Shown here: positions 16,039 through 25,238 of the stretch, one piece after another
Layout of the letters: each line of letters opens with the position of its first letter
How positions within the stretch are numbered: the stretch's first letter is position 1
NCBI GenBank assembly: GCA_023663635.1
Contig: JAMPHD010000005.1
Location: 1 to 64,000 of the forward strand
Length of the DNA stretch: 64,000 bases
Origin: Acetatifactor muris
Lineage (GTDB): Bacteria > Bacillota > Clostridia > Lachnospirales > Lachnospiraceae
Reading direction: 5' to 3'
Program-made: the position numbers and the translations under genes
The notes under the pieces: model-generated
The model's input: only the letters and a program-made list of their open reading frames with translations
What the model was told of the DNA's origin: nothing
Databases searched by the model: none

Positions 16039-17991
16039 TCACCGAAAGTTCCTCACCGCGGTCTCATCTTTTCCCGCCTCCAACTCCAATGCCCTGCTCA
16101 GATGTTCCCCCGTGATCACACCGCCCGGGTCACAGTCCGCCAACATTCCCGCGACACGGGCCGCGGCCCGGATCCGCGCGGGACTCAGATCCGCCGCCCT
16201 CGCCAGACTGCTCAGCGATACCTCCTTCGAGAGAGGTCCCTCCGCCGCCAGCGCCTTTGTCCACAGCCGCTCTCTCCTCTCCTCATCCGGATTACGGAAT
16301 TTGATGACAAAGCGCACCCTCCGCACAAATGCCTCGTCAAAATGGCTCAACAGATTAGTGGCCAGGATCAGCATGCCGTCATACTCCTCGATCCGCTGTA
16401 ACAGATAGGAGGTGGACACATTGGCGTATTTGTCGCGGGCATCCTGAACGCCGGTCCTCTTGGAGAACAACGCGTCCGCCTCGTCAAAAAACAGCAGATA
16501 GCGATTGCTCTGCGCGATCCCGAAGATCTCATCCATATGTTTCTCCGTCTCCCCGATGTACTTGTCGAACACCCGGGACAGATCCACCTTAAAGAGCGGC
16601 ATACGCAGCCTCTTGGCAAGAATGGAGGCCGCCATGGTCTTGCCGGTGCCGGAACTGCCGTGAAACAGGATATGGAGCCCCTGTCGGCCGCTCCATCTCT
16701 CCGCCAACTGCGCCACGGTCTCCAGCCGGCTCTCGCAATCCGCGGGCAGGATCAGCTCCTCCCCTGAGTCAGGCTCCTCCACCACTCTTCCCAATGCGGA
16801 TGACACTTTCCGCCCCCGCAGTCCCGCCTCCCATGCGGCGGGATCCGTCAATGGAATATGTTCCGCCTCCGCCCGGTCCCTGATCGCTCTCTGCCTGACT
16901 TTCCACTCCCTGATATTCAGCCTGTATCTGTTCAGAAGACGGATCTGCCACGGCTGTCTCTCCTCCGCGGACAGCCATGCGTCCAAAGCCATCTCTTGTT
17001 CCTCCGGAGTCAGCCGCCGGGCCGGCTCCAGACGCATCTGCGCCAACCGCTCCACCGACCGCGCCTCTGTCTGCGTCTTTGTCATAAAGACCACCGGCGC
17101 CCCGGCCAGACTCTCCTCCAACAGGAACCCGATCTGTGCCGTCCGCTCCTCCCCGTCCGATACCTCATCCCCAAATCCCTCCCCGGGTTCCAACACGACC
17201 ACGGGTGAGAACAATCGACAGATCAGCCGCAGGGTATGCCTGTTTCGATTCCGTGTCTCCCTGTCATCGCCCAACACTCCCTCCGCCCGGATAAAGAGCA
17301 GATTGACGGATTGGAGAAGACATGCCCTTCGCAGCAGCGTATGTCTGCCGCAGCCCTGTTCTCCGTGCAGCAAAATTCTGAAAGGCCGCCCCGTGCCGAT
17401 CTCATGGCGCAGGATTTGGATCTCCCTCCCATGAAGAGGCAACATCTCCTCCCCAAGGGCCGCCCCCGGATCCTCCGGTCGAAAGATCCGAAACCAGTTC
17501 TCCTCCCGCGGTCTTCCCGTCAGCAAAAAGTGAAATGCCGCAGGGCTCAGTGTCAGCGGGCGGGCCAGAAATCCGTCCTCATCAGAGCGCTCGGCGGGCA
17601 GGGCCAGAAGATCGTCCACGGCTCCGTTTTCCTCCCTAAGTCTCGCGATCTGCGCAAAGTCCACCGGCAGAACCCGTGAGAGACACTGCAGGGCATAGTG
17701 GAGATCGGGCCGGCCCTCCCGGCATCTCTGCCAAAAATCCGAGCAGATACTCCCCTCCAACTCACGGCAAAAGGCGAACATCACCAGATAATATTCCGTG
17801 TCCGTGAGTTTACAGCGGTCCCTGAGGCATTCCGCGTAAGACGGCACGTCTCCCGCCCGCTCTCTCTCCCCGATGCGGGCGCGTATGCTCTCAAACTCCT
17901 CCCGCGGATCCCCCTCATCCGGTTGATTTAAGGTTCCGAAGAGTTCTATGTAATCCTGTATCTGTTCCTCTATGGAGCCGTATCCTTCCAT
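16039..17991 (-). CDS. AAA+ ATPase of the contractile injection system (Afp15/Pvc15-like)
   Basis: The 650-aa protein has a C-terminal AAA+ domain with Walker A FHGSSGTGKT (Lys451), Walker B LLFFDEADALF (Asp503, Glu504) and downstream ATNLLSHFDEAFVRRVRFVIKF containing sensor 1 and the arginine finger region. An upstream region near residue 210 holds a degenerate P-loop (HGEQGCGRHT, Arg for Lys), suggesting an inactive first AAA module. This two-module layout is typical of the ATPase in eCIS loci, thought to act in assembly. The start at 17991 (MEGYGSIEEQ) follows GGGAGATGA. It lies before the XRE gene. Confidence 0.88.
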   Translation of the reverse strand: MEGYGSIEEQIQDYIELFGTLNQPDEGDPREEFESIRARIGERERAGDVPSYAECLRDRCKLTDTEYYLVMFAFCRELEGSICSDFWQRCREGRPDLHYALQCLSRVLPVDFAQIARLREENGAVDDLLALPAERSDEDGFLARPLTLSPAAFHFLLTGRPREENWFRIFRPEDPGAALGEEMLPLHGREIQILRHEIGTGRPFRILLHGEQGCGRHTLLRRACLLQSVNLLFIRAEGVLGDDRETRNRNRHTLRLICRLFSPVVVLEPGEGFGDEVSDGEERTAQIGFLLEESLAGAPVVFMTKTQTEARSVERLAQMRLEPARRLTPEEQEMALDAWLSAEERQPWQIRLLNRYRLNIREWKVRQRAIRDRAEAEHIPLTDPAAWEAGLRGRKVSSALGRVVEEPDSGEELILPADCESRLETVAQLAERWSGRQGLHILFHGSSGTGKTMAASILAKRLRMPLFKVDLSRVFDKYIGETEKHMDEIFGIAQSNRYLLFFDEADALFSKRTGVQDARDKYANVSTSYLLQRIEEYDGMLILATNLLSHFDEAFVRRVRFVIKFRNPDEERRERLWTKALAAEGPLSKEVSLSSLARAADLSPARIRAAARVAGMLADCDPGGVITGEHLSRALELEAGKDETAVRNFR

Positions 17992-18007
17992 CCGATCATC
18001 TCCCACA

Positions 18008-19030
18008 CTATAGCAATTCCATATTATCAACACATACCCCGCCTCCGCTCAGCCCGGATTCACGGTCTGACAGATAAGAAGTCTCATCCAAAATATAGTT
18101 TCCGCCCAATTCCGATTTATCCGCCCCCCGCTCAAATACAAAGTCCATCCGAACGCCTATGGGGGCATTCCTCTCAAACCAATCCGCGATATCCCGCCAG
18201 CCTTTCCGTGGGGCGCCCGGGACATAGACGGTGACTCTCCTTCCCTCCCGGTCCTCCCAAAGCTGCACCTTCGGATGCAAAAGAATCTCTGCCAGCCTGA
18301 CATAATACTGCCGGGTGCCCTTTCGGCCCGCCAGCCGGACACCTTCCCGCAGGAGCTGACGCTGTCCGGCCTTTGAGGTGAGGGACAGGAGCTCATCCCA
18401 ACCCATCATGCCCGCCAACCGGGCAATCCCGTTATCATTGCAATACTCATAGTCCAACTGCCGCGGCAGGGAGCCGATCCACTCTTCCTGCTCCAAATAA
18501 ATGCCCTGATGCACCGCCAGAAAGCGTTCCAAAGAAAGATCATCCCGATAGATCGACGGGAGATAATCCGCAAAACTCTCCTTCGGGAAGGACAGTGAAT
18601 AACCTGTGAAATTCACATGCTCTTCCCCGTCCTTTGCCAACATCTCCACGGCGAATTTGGCGTATCTGCCCCGACTGCCCTGACTGCTCTGACCACCGAA
18701 CAACAACATTCCGCGGTAATGTGAGTGATAGCAGGATCTCTTCTGCACATATAGAAACCGCTCCCCGATATCCTCTATGGCATCCGCCTCATCCCCCTCG
18801 CTCTTTTCATCAAAGAGCCATACATAAACCGATATCATAGCCTTCCGGCCGATGCGCAGCACAATGCGGCTCCACTGCGTCTGTCGCTCCCCGCTGTCAT
18901 AGGTCATGCTGACAAAAAGCCCTTTCTCCCCGTTGCCGGGAAGGAACAGACTGCCGCTCCGGTCTTGCTCAAACCCGCTCTGCCCCCCGCATCGCCACAT
19001 GTATTTAGCAGAAAGACACTGTTTTCCCAT
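18008..19030 (-). CDS. Phage tail protein I-like baseplate protein (TIGR02242 type)
   Basis: The 340-aa protein has a C-terminal half resembling P2 gpI / TIGR02242 phage tail proteins. Signatures are YLPSIYRDDLSLERFLAVHQGIYLEQEEWIGSLPRQLDYE split over residues 150-195, then LAGMMGWDELL and REGVRLAGRKGTRQYYVRLAEIL. The N-terminal 140 residues have a beta-rich sequence that may be a separate adaptor or fibre-binding domain. In injection systems this protein links baseplate to fibres or wedge. It follows the J-like baseplate gene by 10 bases, and its stop is 16 bases upstream of the ATPase start. Confidence 0.75.
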   Translation of the reverse strand: MGKQCLSAKYMWRCGGQSGFEQDRSGSLFLPGNGEKGLFVSMTYDSGERQTQWSRIVLRIGRKAMISVYVWLFDEKSEGDEADAIEDIGERFLYVQKRSCYHSHYRGMLLFGGQSSQGSRGRYAKFAVEMLAKDGEEHVNFTGYSLSFPKESFADYLPSIYRDDLSLERFLAVHQGIYLEQEEWIGSLPRQLDYEYCNDNGIARLAGMMGWDELLSLTSKAGQRQLLREGVRLAGRKGTRQYYVRLAEILLHPKVQLWEDREGRRVTVYVPGAPRKGWRDIADWFERNAPIGVRMDFVFERGADKSELGGNYILDETSYLSDRESGLSGGGVCVDNMELL

Positions 19031-19040
19031 CAGCTCCGGC

Positions 19041-20780
19041 CTAATCCTCTCCGGCGATCACCACCGCCAATCTGCTGCCCATGATGCGATACGGTTCCAG
19101 ATGATCCGCCACGGCTTTGCGATATTTTTCCCGACAATACGCGCTCTGTAGCGGCTCCATCGGAACGATCTCCACCACAACGGTTCCATTCTTTCGATAT
19201 GCCTTGACTTCCTCAATGAGCAGCCCCGGAGTCTCCTTGGCGAGAAACAGAATATCCTCCTCTGTCACGAGACGGTTTGGGCGGCTCAGCATCTCCCCCG
19301 CCGCGGCAAACTGCTGCGAGGGTTTCTTGGCGTCTCTGCCGCCGCAACCCGCCAACAGGTTCCGCAGTGTGATGTCTCCAAACAGTTCGGGCTGTTCCCA
19401 TTCTTTGATCTTGTTGATGGCCACATTTCCTTCCGCGCCTCCCGACAGGACCAGGGATGTCAACAGCAGACCGTCATGAGCCTCATTTGGAATAACGCCA
19501 TGCCTGCCGTCCCCCAAAACGATCCCTTCCCGGCTCTCCAATCTGTGCCAGATATATGCGCCGCAACTCTCAATATCCGCCAGGTGATATTCCCTGTAAA
19601 GGTTTCCACCTGTCCTCTGTCTCAGCATCAGTCTCAGCCGGTCATACCGGATCCCCGTCCACGGCAGGGTGATCTGTTGGGAACTCACCCCCGTGATATG
19701 ACAAGGGCGATATTCTTCCAAGGCTTTGCGGGCGCTGCTCACCACCTTCACGGAGACGTTTTCCCCGGACAGCAGCCGCGCGGGCAGACGCACATGCCTT
19801 TCAAGTCTCTCAGCCGTTATGGGCGGATCGATCCCGCATTCCGGCGTGATCTCCTCCCACTCGCCTCTCCCCCGCCCGAGAAACACCGCTACTTCCCCCG
19901 TTCGGGCCAAATAACTTCCCAAGGCAACCGCAGACTGCTCCCGGGACATCTTAAACTTTTCCTCATCGCACAGAGTCTCTCTCTGAACCGCCTTTCCGAC
20001 ATTCAAAAATATCTTATACAGCACCGGCATCCTGTCATAAGCGCCCTCCCGGACACGGCATCGAACCCCATAGCCTTTTCCGTCCGACAGCATCTTCTCG
20101 CGCATATACAGCCGGATGCGGCCGCTGTAGAGCAGTCCTTTGGTCTCATCCTCCCGGATCTCGGCCTCCCGCCATCCCCCGTATGACAGATATTCCCACG
20201 AAAGATATGCCATTCTAAAGTCCTCCCCCGAAGGATTGCGCGGTTTCTGCTCATCCAGCAGGATGAACAGATCAAGTTCCCGCCCCTGCTCCACCGCCTT
20301 CTCCAATGTCAGGGCAAACAGCGGCGTCTGCTCCTTTAAGGCAAAACTGGTCTTTCGCCGCATGCGCATGGTCCCGATCCTGTTTTGATCCGGTTCGGGA
20401 TAAAACCCGGTCAGCGTGTTGGCGCAAAGCCGGATTTCCTCCTCCGGTTCAAACACCATATTGCCCGCCAGAAACTTAGTCCCCTTGGGCAGGACGCAGT
20501 CTCTGTCCACTTTATCAAAAAAGATCCGGGCGACGGCGCACTCTCCCTCATCCCGGGCGATCCCCAACAGTTTCAGATACTTGCGATAGTGTTCCTCTCC
20601 GATCCGATCCGCGTAAAAATTCTGCATGTCCGCCAGAAGAGCCCATGTCTCCAAAAACGTGATCCCCGGGTCTGACACTTCCCGGTGTGTCCACCGGGGC
20701 GCCTGTGCGGACACCCGCTCCAATGCCCTGTCATAGATCTCCTGATAGCCGCCCTCATCCGATGATCTGTCCTCCGTCAT
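19041..20780 (-). CDS. Baseplate J-like protein 2 (Afp12/gp6-like)
   Basis: The 579-aa protein starts with the conserved ...RWTHREVSDPGITFLETWALLADMQNFYADRIGEEHYRKYLKLLGI region (residues about 30-80) seen in putative baseplate assembly proteins. It ends with the J-like part: NVAINKI, TEEDILFLAKETPGLLIEEVKAY and KAVADHLEPYRIMGSRL. It is expected to form the wedge of the baseplate ring. The start at 20780 (MTEDRSS) follows GGGAGGAGAG. It lies directly after the other large baseplate gene. Confidence 0.85.
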   Translation of the reverse strand: MTEDRSSDEGGYQEIYDRALERVSAQAPRWTHREVSDPGITFLETWALLADMQNFYADRIGEEHYRKYLKLLGIARDEGECAVARIFFDKVDRDCVLPKGTKFLAGNMVFEPEEEIRLCANTLTGFYPEPDQNRIGTMRMRRKTSFALKEQTPLFALTLEKAVEQGRELDLFILLDEQKPRNPSGEDFRMAYLSWEYLSYGGWREAEIREDETKGLLYSGRIRLYMREKMLSDGKGYGVRCRVREGAYDRMPVLYKIFLNVGKAVQRETLCDEEKFKMSREQSAVALGSYLARTGEVAVFLGRGRGEWEEITPECGIDPPITAERLERHVRLPARLLSGENVSVKVVSSARKALEEYRPCHITGVSSQQITLPWTGIRYDRLRLMLRQRTGGNLYREYHLADIESCGAYIWHRLESREGIVLGDGRHGVIPNEAHDGLLLTSLVLSGGAEGNVAINKIKEWEQPELFGDITLRNLLAGCGGRDAKKPSQQFAAAGEMLSRPNRLVTEEDILFLAKETPGLLIEEVKAYRKNGTVVVEIVPMEPLQSAYCREKYRKAVADHLEPYRIMGSRLAVVIAGED

Positions 20781-20796
20781 CTGCTCTCTCCTCCCT

Positions 20797-22914
20797 TCAG
20801 CGCTCCCCACTGTCCGCTCTCAGCGTGCAGCGCACAAAACAGTCCTTCATCCACAGCGCCCCCATGCGCCGCATTGCCGCCTCCAACCATTCACGGATCT
20901 CGGGCAGCAGGATCTGCGCCGTCTCTCTCTCCGCGTTCTCCGCCACATCCAGAAACAGTCGAAGTTCTCCCGCGTCCGCCGCGTAATCGCAGGAACACAG
21001 CCGGACGGCCGGATAGCTCTTGCGCAATAATAGTCCGATATCCGCCACAGACACCAAACGCCCATAATGCGCAAAATATCCCTCACGCCACCATTCCTCG
21101 TCCCATATGACCGCTCTGCCGCCGTCATATCGCGCATCTGACACGGATATGGCGTCCGCAACTCCCTGCCCTGCCGTCTCCACATGAAACATTGTCCCCG
21201 CAGGGAGGCGCAATGTATCCGGGAGAGATCCCATGTTCTCTTCAAAAGTTTCCGGCACCTGCGCTATCTCTACATAATTTGCGCGCAGGGTCTCGAGCGT
21301 CCCGTCTTCCGATTCCTCCCATCTCACCCAACAGGCCTCCCTGTCGAATCTCACGCCGCGCCCCAAAATCTGCTCCCCGGTAAAACAGACAGCCTTCTCT
21401 CCCGTATACCAGCGGTTCTCACAGGTTACATCCCTGTCAAAGCCAAGGTATAGCGCCGTGTCCGCCGCGTCCAAATCCGGCAGATCGCAACTCTCAGGCG
21501 CCAGCCTGCGCCCGCCCGCCTCAAACCGGATATGCTCCAACACGGGGATCGTCTTGCGATACCTTGCCGCATACGCGTTATCCACCCGCACTGCCCGCAG
21601 TCTCAGATAAAAATGCTCCTCCCCCTGCACGACACAGGGCTGCATATCCGCAGGCATCTTCCACTTGCGGATCTGCTCTCCCGAAGATCCCATCCCGCAT
21701 CCCATCTCCCGTTTTCCACTGCCGGAAAGGGGTCTCCACAGATTCCCGTCAAAATATTCCCACAAGGTCTCCGCTACTTTCCATTCCTCCACCGCCTCAC
21801 TCATCTTGAGCCACGGATATTTTCTGTACAGCCTGGCATATCTCGCGGATGTCCTGTCGGACATTTGTCCGGATACATCCGCCAAATTTCTCTCCTCCGT
21901 CTCATAACTTATCGTGAATTTCAGGCAGATCTCTTCCGGGCGCCCCGCAAGCGCGCCGTCACAGGCGACATAACAGCATGACGCGGTCTCAGGCGCGTCC
22001 GTAAAGGGCAAAACTCTCTCCCCGTCACAGGCCGCCGTCTCCGTCAGACAAAGCTGCGGCGCCCGGCTCTCCCGCTCTTCTCTCAGCGCAAATTCACCGC
22101 ACGGTTTCCCCGCCCACGGTTCCATCGTTTTCTCCCAAAACGTCGGATCCGGGCGCAGTTCATACAGGGTATCGCTCAGATTGGCCGCAAAATCCGGCGT
22201 ATCCCCATATAGTTCCGATCGCTCTCCCGCGCGCAGTTCCAAGGGATAACTATGGATTCCGTCACTGATCTGCCAGCATTCGGGCAGCCCCGGTTCCCCC
22301 GCGTCGTCTCCTTCCCTCCCGGAATTCCCATCCCTATCCGTGCCAAACTCCGGGAAGAACCGGACGGCGGATCTTCCGTTACATAAATTCCGAAAACGAA
22401 GGACGAAGGTGGGACGGCAAATCTCCGTTCCCTCCTCCGAACACGGGGAAATGTCCGAGGCATTCCACGATTTGTCCCCCTCACTGACAAGCCATGCGCG
22501 GAGACCTCTCTGCCGGACCGCATAGAGGAGTTTGGCGGCGGTGAGTCGCACTTCTCTCTCTGTGACAAAGCGCAGGAGTGTTCCCCCGTCCGGTATGGTA
22601 TACACTACCGTTCCCCGCCCGATCCGTTTCCCGTGGTCCGCCTCCGCCGCCCTCACACAGACACCCGCCTTTAATCCCCGTATTTCCTTTTGAGAGCACG
22701 GCACTGCGGACCTGAACTCTTTTGCATGTCTCTCGAACGCCCCCTCACAGTGTCTGCGGTTCTCCTCCACCATGTCCAGAAACGCGTCTGTCAACACACT
22801 GCCTGCCTCTGAGCTCCCCGGCATATACTCCCAACCTGTAGAATACGTGTATGCCATTTTTTTGACTTTGATCTCAAGCCGGTTTCTTTCATTCCGGTTT
22901 TTCTCATTCTCCAT
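20797..22914 (-). CDS. Large baseplate wedge protein 1 (Afp11-like), divergent
   Basis: The 705-aa protein starts with YTYSTGWEYMPGSSEAGSVLTDAFLDMVEENRRH, which resembles the start of Afp11/putative baseplate assembly proteins (DPGSALL-FL pattern). It ends with a J-like segment (VSVADIGLLLRKSYPAVRLC, LPEIREWLEAAMRRMGALWMKD). The middle is divergent and rich in Cys and Trp. It lies between gp25 and the second J-like protein, the order seen in many eCIS loci (gp25, Afp11, Afp12). Confidence rests on position and the two ends rather than on a full match. Confidence 0.7.
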   Translation of the reverse strand: MENEKNRNERNRLEIKVKKMAYTYSTGWEYMPGSSEAGSVLTDAFLDMVEENRRHCEGAFERHAKEFRSAVPCSQKEIRGLKAGVCVRAAEADHGKRIGRGTVVYTIPDGGTLLRFVTEREVRLTAAKLLYAVRQRGLRAWLVSEGDKSWNASDISPCSEEGTEICRPTFVLRFRNLCNGRSAVRFFPEFGTDRDGNSGREGDDAGEPGLPECWQISDGIHSYPLELRAGERSELYGDTPDFAANLSDTLYELRPDPTFWEKTMEPWAGKPCGEFALREERESRAPQLCLTETAACDGERVLPFTDAPETASCCYVACDGALAGRPEEICLKFTISYETEERNLADVSGQMSDRTSARYARLYRKYPWLKMSEAVEEWKVAETLWEYFDGNLWRPLSGSGKREMGCGMGSSGEQIRKWKMPADMQPCVVQGEEHFYLRLRAVRVDNAYAARYRKTIPVLEHIRFEAGGRRLAPESCDLPDLDAADTALYLGFDRDVTCENRWYTGEKAVCFTGEQILGRGVRFDREACWVRWEESEDGTLETLRANYVEIAQVPETFEENMGSLPDTLRLPAGTMFHVETAGQGVADAISVSDARYDGGRAVIWDEEWWREGYFAHYGRLVSVADIGLLLRKSYPAVRLCSCDYAADAGELRLFLDVAENAERETAQILLPEIREWLEAAMRRMGALWMKDCFVRCTLRADSGER

Positions 22915-22949
22915 ATCCGCTCTCCCTGTCGCGCAACTGTTTTCAAGTT

Positions 22950-23327
22950 TTACCGCCCGCTCCCTACCGTGACCTCCACCCGGTCATACTCCGCGGTATC
23001 CGCGATCCTGTAGCTCACCGTCAGCCTGAGCACACCCTGCCGCCCCTCCTCAGGCCCGGCGCTCACCTCCACATCCTCTATGCGTCTCTCCCACATGCGC
23101 AGGGAATTCCGGACCTCTCTTTGAATGGTCTCCACGGTGCGGTCGTCTATATTTTCAAACAGGAACTGTCGCAATCCCGTCCCAAACTCGGGATGCAAAA
23201 GTCTCTCTCCGGGTTCCGTCAGAAGAATGATCTCCACCGACTCCCGGATATTTTCTCTCGCATCGCTTAGTTCCACCCTTCCATGTCTCGCCGATATGGT
23301 AAAGGGAAATTTCCATCCCGTGGACAT
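22950..23327 (-). CDS. gp25-like baseplate wedge protein (Afp9-like)
   Basis: The 125-aa protein has the gpW/gp25 signature: ENIRESVEIILLTEPGERLLHPEFGTGLRQFLFE. It then has a C-terminal beta segment (LRLTVSYRIADTAEYDRVEV). In T4 and eCIS, gp25 initiates sheath polymerisation on the baseplate. The length fits the family. Its ATG follows GGGGAGGGA. Confidence 0.9.
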   Translation of the reverse strand: MSTGWKFPFTISARHGRVELSDARENIRESVEIILLTEPGERLLHPEFGTGLRQFLFENIDDRTVETIQREVRNSLRMWERRIEDVEVSAGPEEGRQGVLRLTVSYRIADTAEYDRVEVTVGSGR

Positions 23328-23343
23328 CCCGCGTCCCTCCCCA

Positions 23344-24141
23344 TCAGTTCAGATTGATCATTGCGCCCGATAACTTTAAGCTGCCTTTGCTCTCCAACTT
23401 CATCTGCGCCCCGGATTTGACCTGCAGACCGGTGCTGCCCTCCAAAGTGATCTCCTGTCCCTTGATCTGCACTTTGCCCTTTCCCTGCACTTGGACGGTC
23501 TTAGCCTCCAGAGTCAGTTTCTCCGCGCTCAGGACAATGGTGCCGTCCTCCTGCATCTTCAGGCTGCTCTTTCCGCATTTGAATAAAATTTCCTTATGGG
23601 CCGTGACGGTGACTCTCCCGTCCTTACCGTCCACCCGGATATCATTCCGCGCGTCCAGGTCTCCGAATCCAATCTGTTGACGCTCCTGATCCAACTCCCA
23701 CAGCATATGATCCGCATCGCCGATCTCTATCCTGCCCTTGCCCTTCTCCCCGGTAAAATCCATAAAACTGCCGTTGGGCATCCGCCAGGCCCTGTGCGTC
23801 TTCTCTCCGTCGCACATGGCTTGGACAAGGTCGCTGTCGGCGGGATAACGACAGCCCGTTACCACGGGATGCCTGAAATCTCCCCCCGGAAAGCTCAACC
23901 GGACCACATCACCCTCCTCGGGCAGACACCAAAATCCATGTGTTCCGCCCCCGTAGGGAGTGAGTACCGGCACATCGTCAAAGCAATCGCCGTTCTCCTG
24001 CATATTTCCGACTCTGACCCGCACACTCCCCTTCCCCGTGCGGTCCGTGGGAGCCTCCACCACACCCCAGAGGTCACCGGTGGGACATATACACTCCGTC
24101 TCCCCGATCCCGGGCATCCCGTTTTGATCCATATGGAGCAT
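23344..24141 (-). CDS. Central spike protein, gp5/VgrG C-terminal type
   Basis: The 265-aa protein has an OB-fold (GVVEAPTDRTGKGSVRVRVG, GDVVRLSFPGGDFRHPVVTG), a metal-free middle, and a C-terminal beta-helix of repeating amphipathic strands (LTLEAKTVQVQGKGKVQIKG, LEGSTGLQVKSGAQMKLESKG). This is the needle that pierces the target. The start at 24141 (MLHMDQNG) is chosen because it sits two bases after the hub stop with GGGAGG upstream; a GTG at 24174 would give a longer form. The hub is a separate gene, unlike fused VgrG/Afp8. Confidence 0.85.
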   Translation of the reverse strand: MLHMDQNGMPGIGETECICPTGDLWGVVEAPTDRTGKGSVRVRVGNMQENGDCFDDVPVLTPYGGGTHGFWCLPEEGDVVRLSFPGGDFRHPVVTGCRYPADSDLVQAMCDGEKTHRAWRMPNGSFMDFTGEKGKGRIEIGDADHMLWELDQERQQIGFGDLDARNDIRVDGKDGRVTVTAHKEILFKCGKSSLKMQEDGTIVLSAEKLTLEAKTVQVQGKGKVQIKGQEITLEGSTGLQVKSGAQMKLESKGSLKLSGAMINLN

Positions 24142-24143
24142 AC

Positions 24144-25235
24144 TCATCCGCCTCCCGTTGTCCGCCTTCCCCACACCGCCGTCCTGTAACCGCCTTCGTC
24201 CAAAAGATGCACCGTCCGGTCCACATAGACGACGCCTCTCAGACTTGAGTCCGTCTCCTCCTCAAAGGACACGCTCACTCCCGGGCGCAGCTCCGGTATG
24301 CCTATGTGGATGGCATCCATGCGCAGACATTGCTCCGCCGTCCTCTCCATGAGCGTCCTCGCCCTGTGATCCGCCTGCGCTCCCGTCTCAATCTCCGGGT
24401 CCCTCAACACATATCCGCAATCCGCCAGACGGCTGTCCGTCTTCTTCCAAAAAGGCGCCGTGACCCGGGGTCTCTTTGCCTCCCCGGCTATTTTCTCGTC
24501 TCTCCTGTTATATCCCACTATGCGTATGCTGCCCGTCTGTCCCGCCAGCGTGGCCGACAGTCTCACCTGCAACAGACCGTATTCCCTTGACAGTCCGTAT
24601 CGCTCCCCCGCCGTCTTCGGCGGTTTGCGGAACAAAAGCTCCCCTCTGTCGCAGAAGAACTCAAACCCCAATTCATCCGCCAGGCGGCACAGTATGTCAT
24701 AGTGAGTCTCCCCCCTGAGGACGCAATCCCGATTCAGGTTCTCAGGGGGCGCGTCCACGGTGTATTTTTCGATCAGCCTCCCGTAGGCATTCTCATGAAG
24801 GATCTCATCCAACACCTGACGAATCTTCTTCGCCCCCGATGTCCGAAAGGAATTGTTCTTCTTCATGATCCCCAACACATCCAGACAGATCAGGGTGTAT
24901 TCCCGCAGATTTTGCCCGCGGTCCGTCACCTGCACCTCATGCAGATATCCCAGAAATATCCTTGACAGCTCCCCGTCATATCCCGCCAGGATCTCCATCT
25001 TCGCCCCCGGATCGATCCTCTCCTCCAAATCTCTGCTGCCCTGCTTTGTCCCTGTCAGGTACACCAAAACCGCCATATCCGGATCCGCCGCCAATGTGGA
25101 GAGTATCTCCGCGCTCTGCAGCATACACTCCTCCCCCACACTGATCTTGTGCCCTTCTGCCATCACTTCCATGCGGGGATTTACAAAATCATTGTATTTG
25201 CCGGCCAATTTCTTTCCGTCCGCTCCGCCCGCCAA
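24144..25235 (-). CDS. Hub protein, gp27/phage late control D type
   Basis: The 363-aa protein has features of the gp27 hub: ILAGYDGELSRIFLGYLHEVQV, TLICLDVLGIMKKNNSF, KKIRQVLDEILHENAYG, and LCRLADELGFEFFCDRGELLFRKPP. It trimerises under the spike. The start is TTG, supported by GGAGGGAA three bases before the preceding stop; the first in-frame ATG is 21 codons later and lacks a site. Its C-terminus is adjacent to the spike gene. In many eCIS the two are fused in one protein; here they are split. Confidence 0.82.
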   Translation of the reverse strand: MAGGADGKKLAGKYNDFVNPRMEVMAEGHKISVGEECMLQSAEILSTLAADPDMAVLVYLTGTKQGSRDLEERIDPGAKMEILAGYDGELSRIFLGYLHEVQVTDRGQNLREYTLICLDVLGIMKKNNSFRTSGAKKIRQVLDEILHENAYGRLIEKYTVDAPPENLNRDCVLRGETHYDILCRLADELGFEFFCDRGELLFRKPPKTAGERYGLSREYGLLQVRLSATLAGQTGSIRIVGYNRRDEKIAGEAKRPRVTAPFWKKTDSRLADCGYVLRDPEIETGAQADHRARTLMERTAEQCLRMDAIHIGIPELRPGVSVSFEEETDSSLRGVVYVDRTVHLLDEGGYRTAVWGRRTTGGG

Positions 25236-25238
25236 TCG

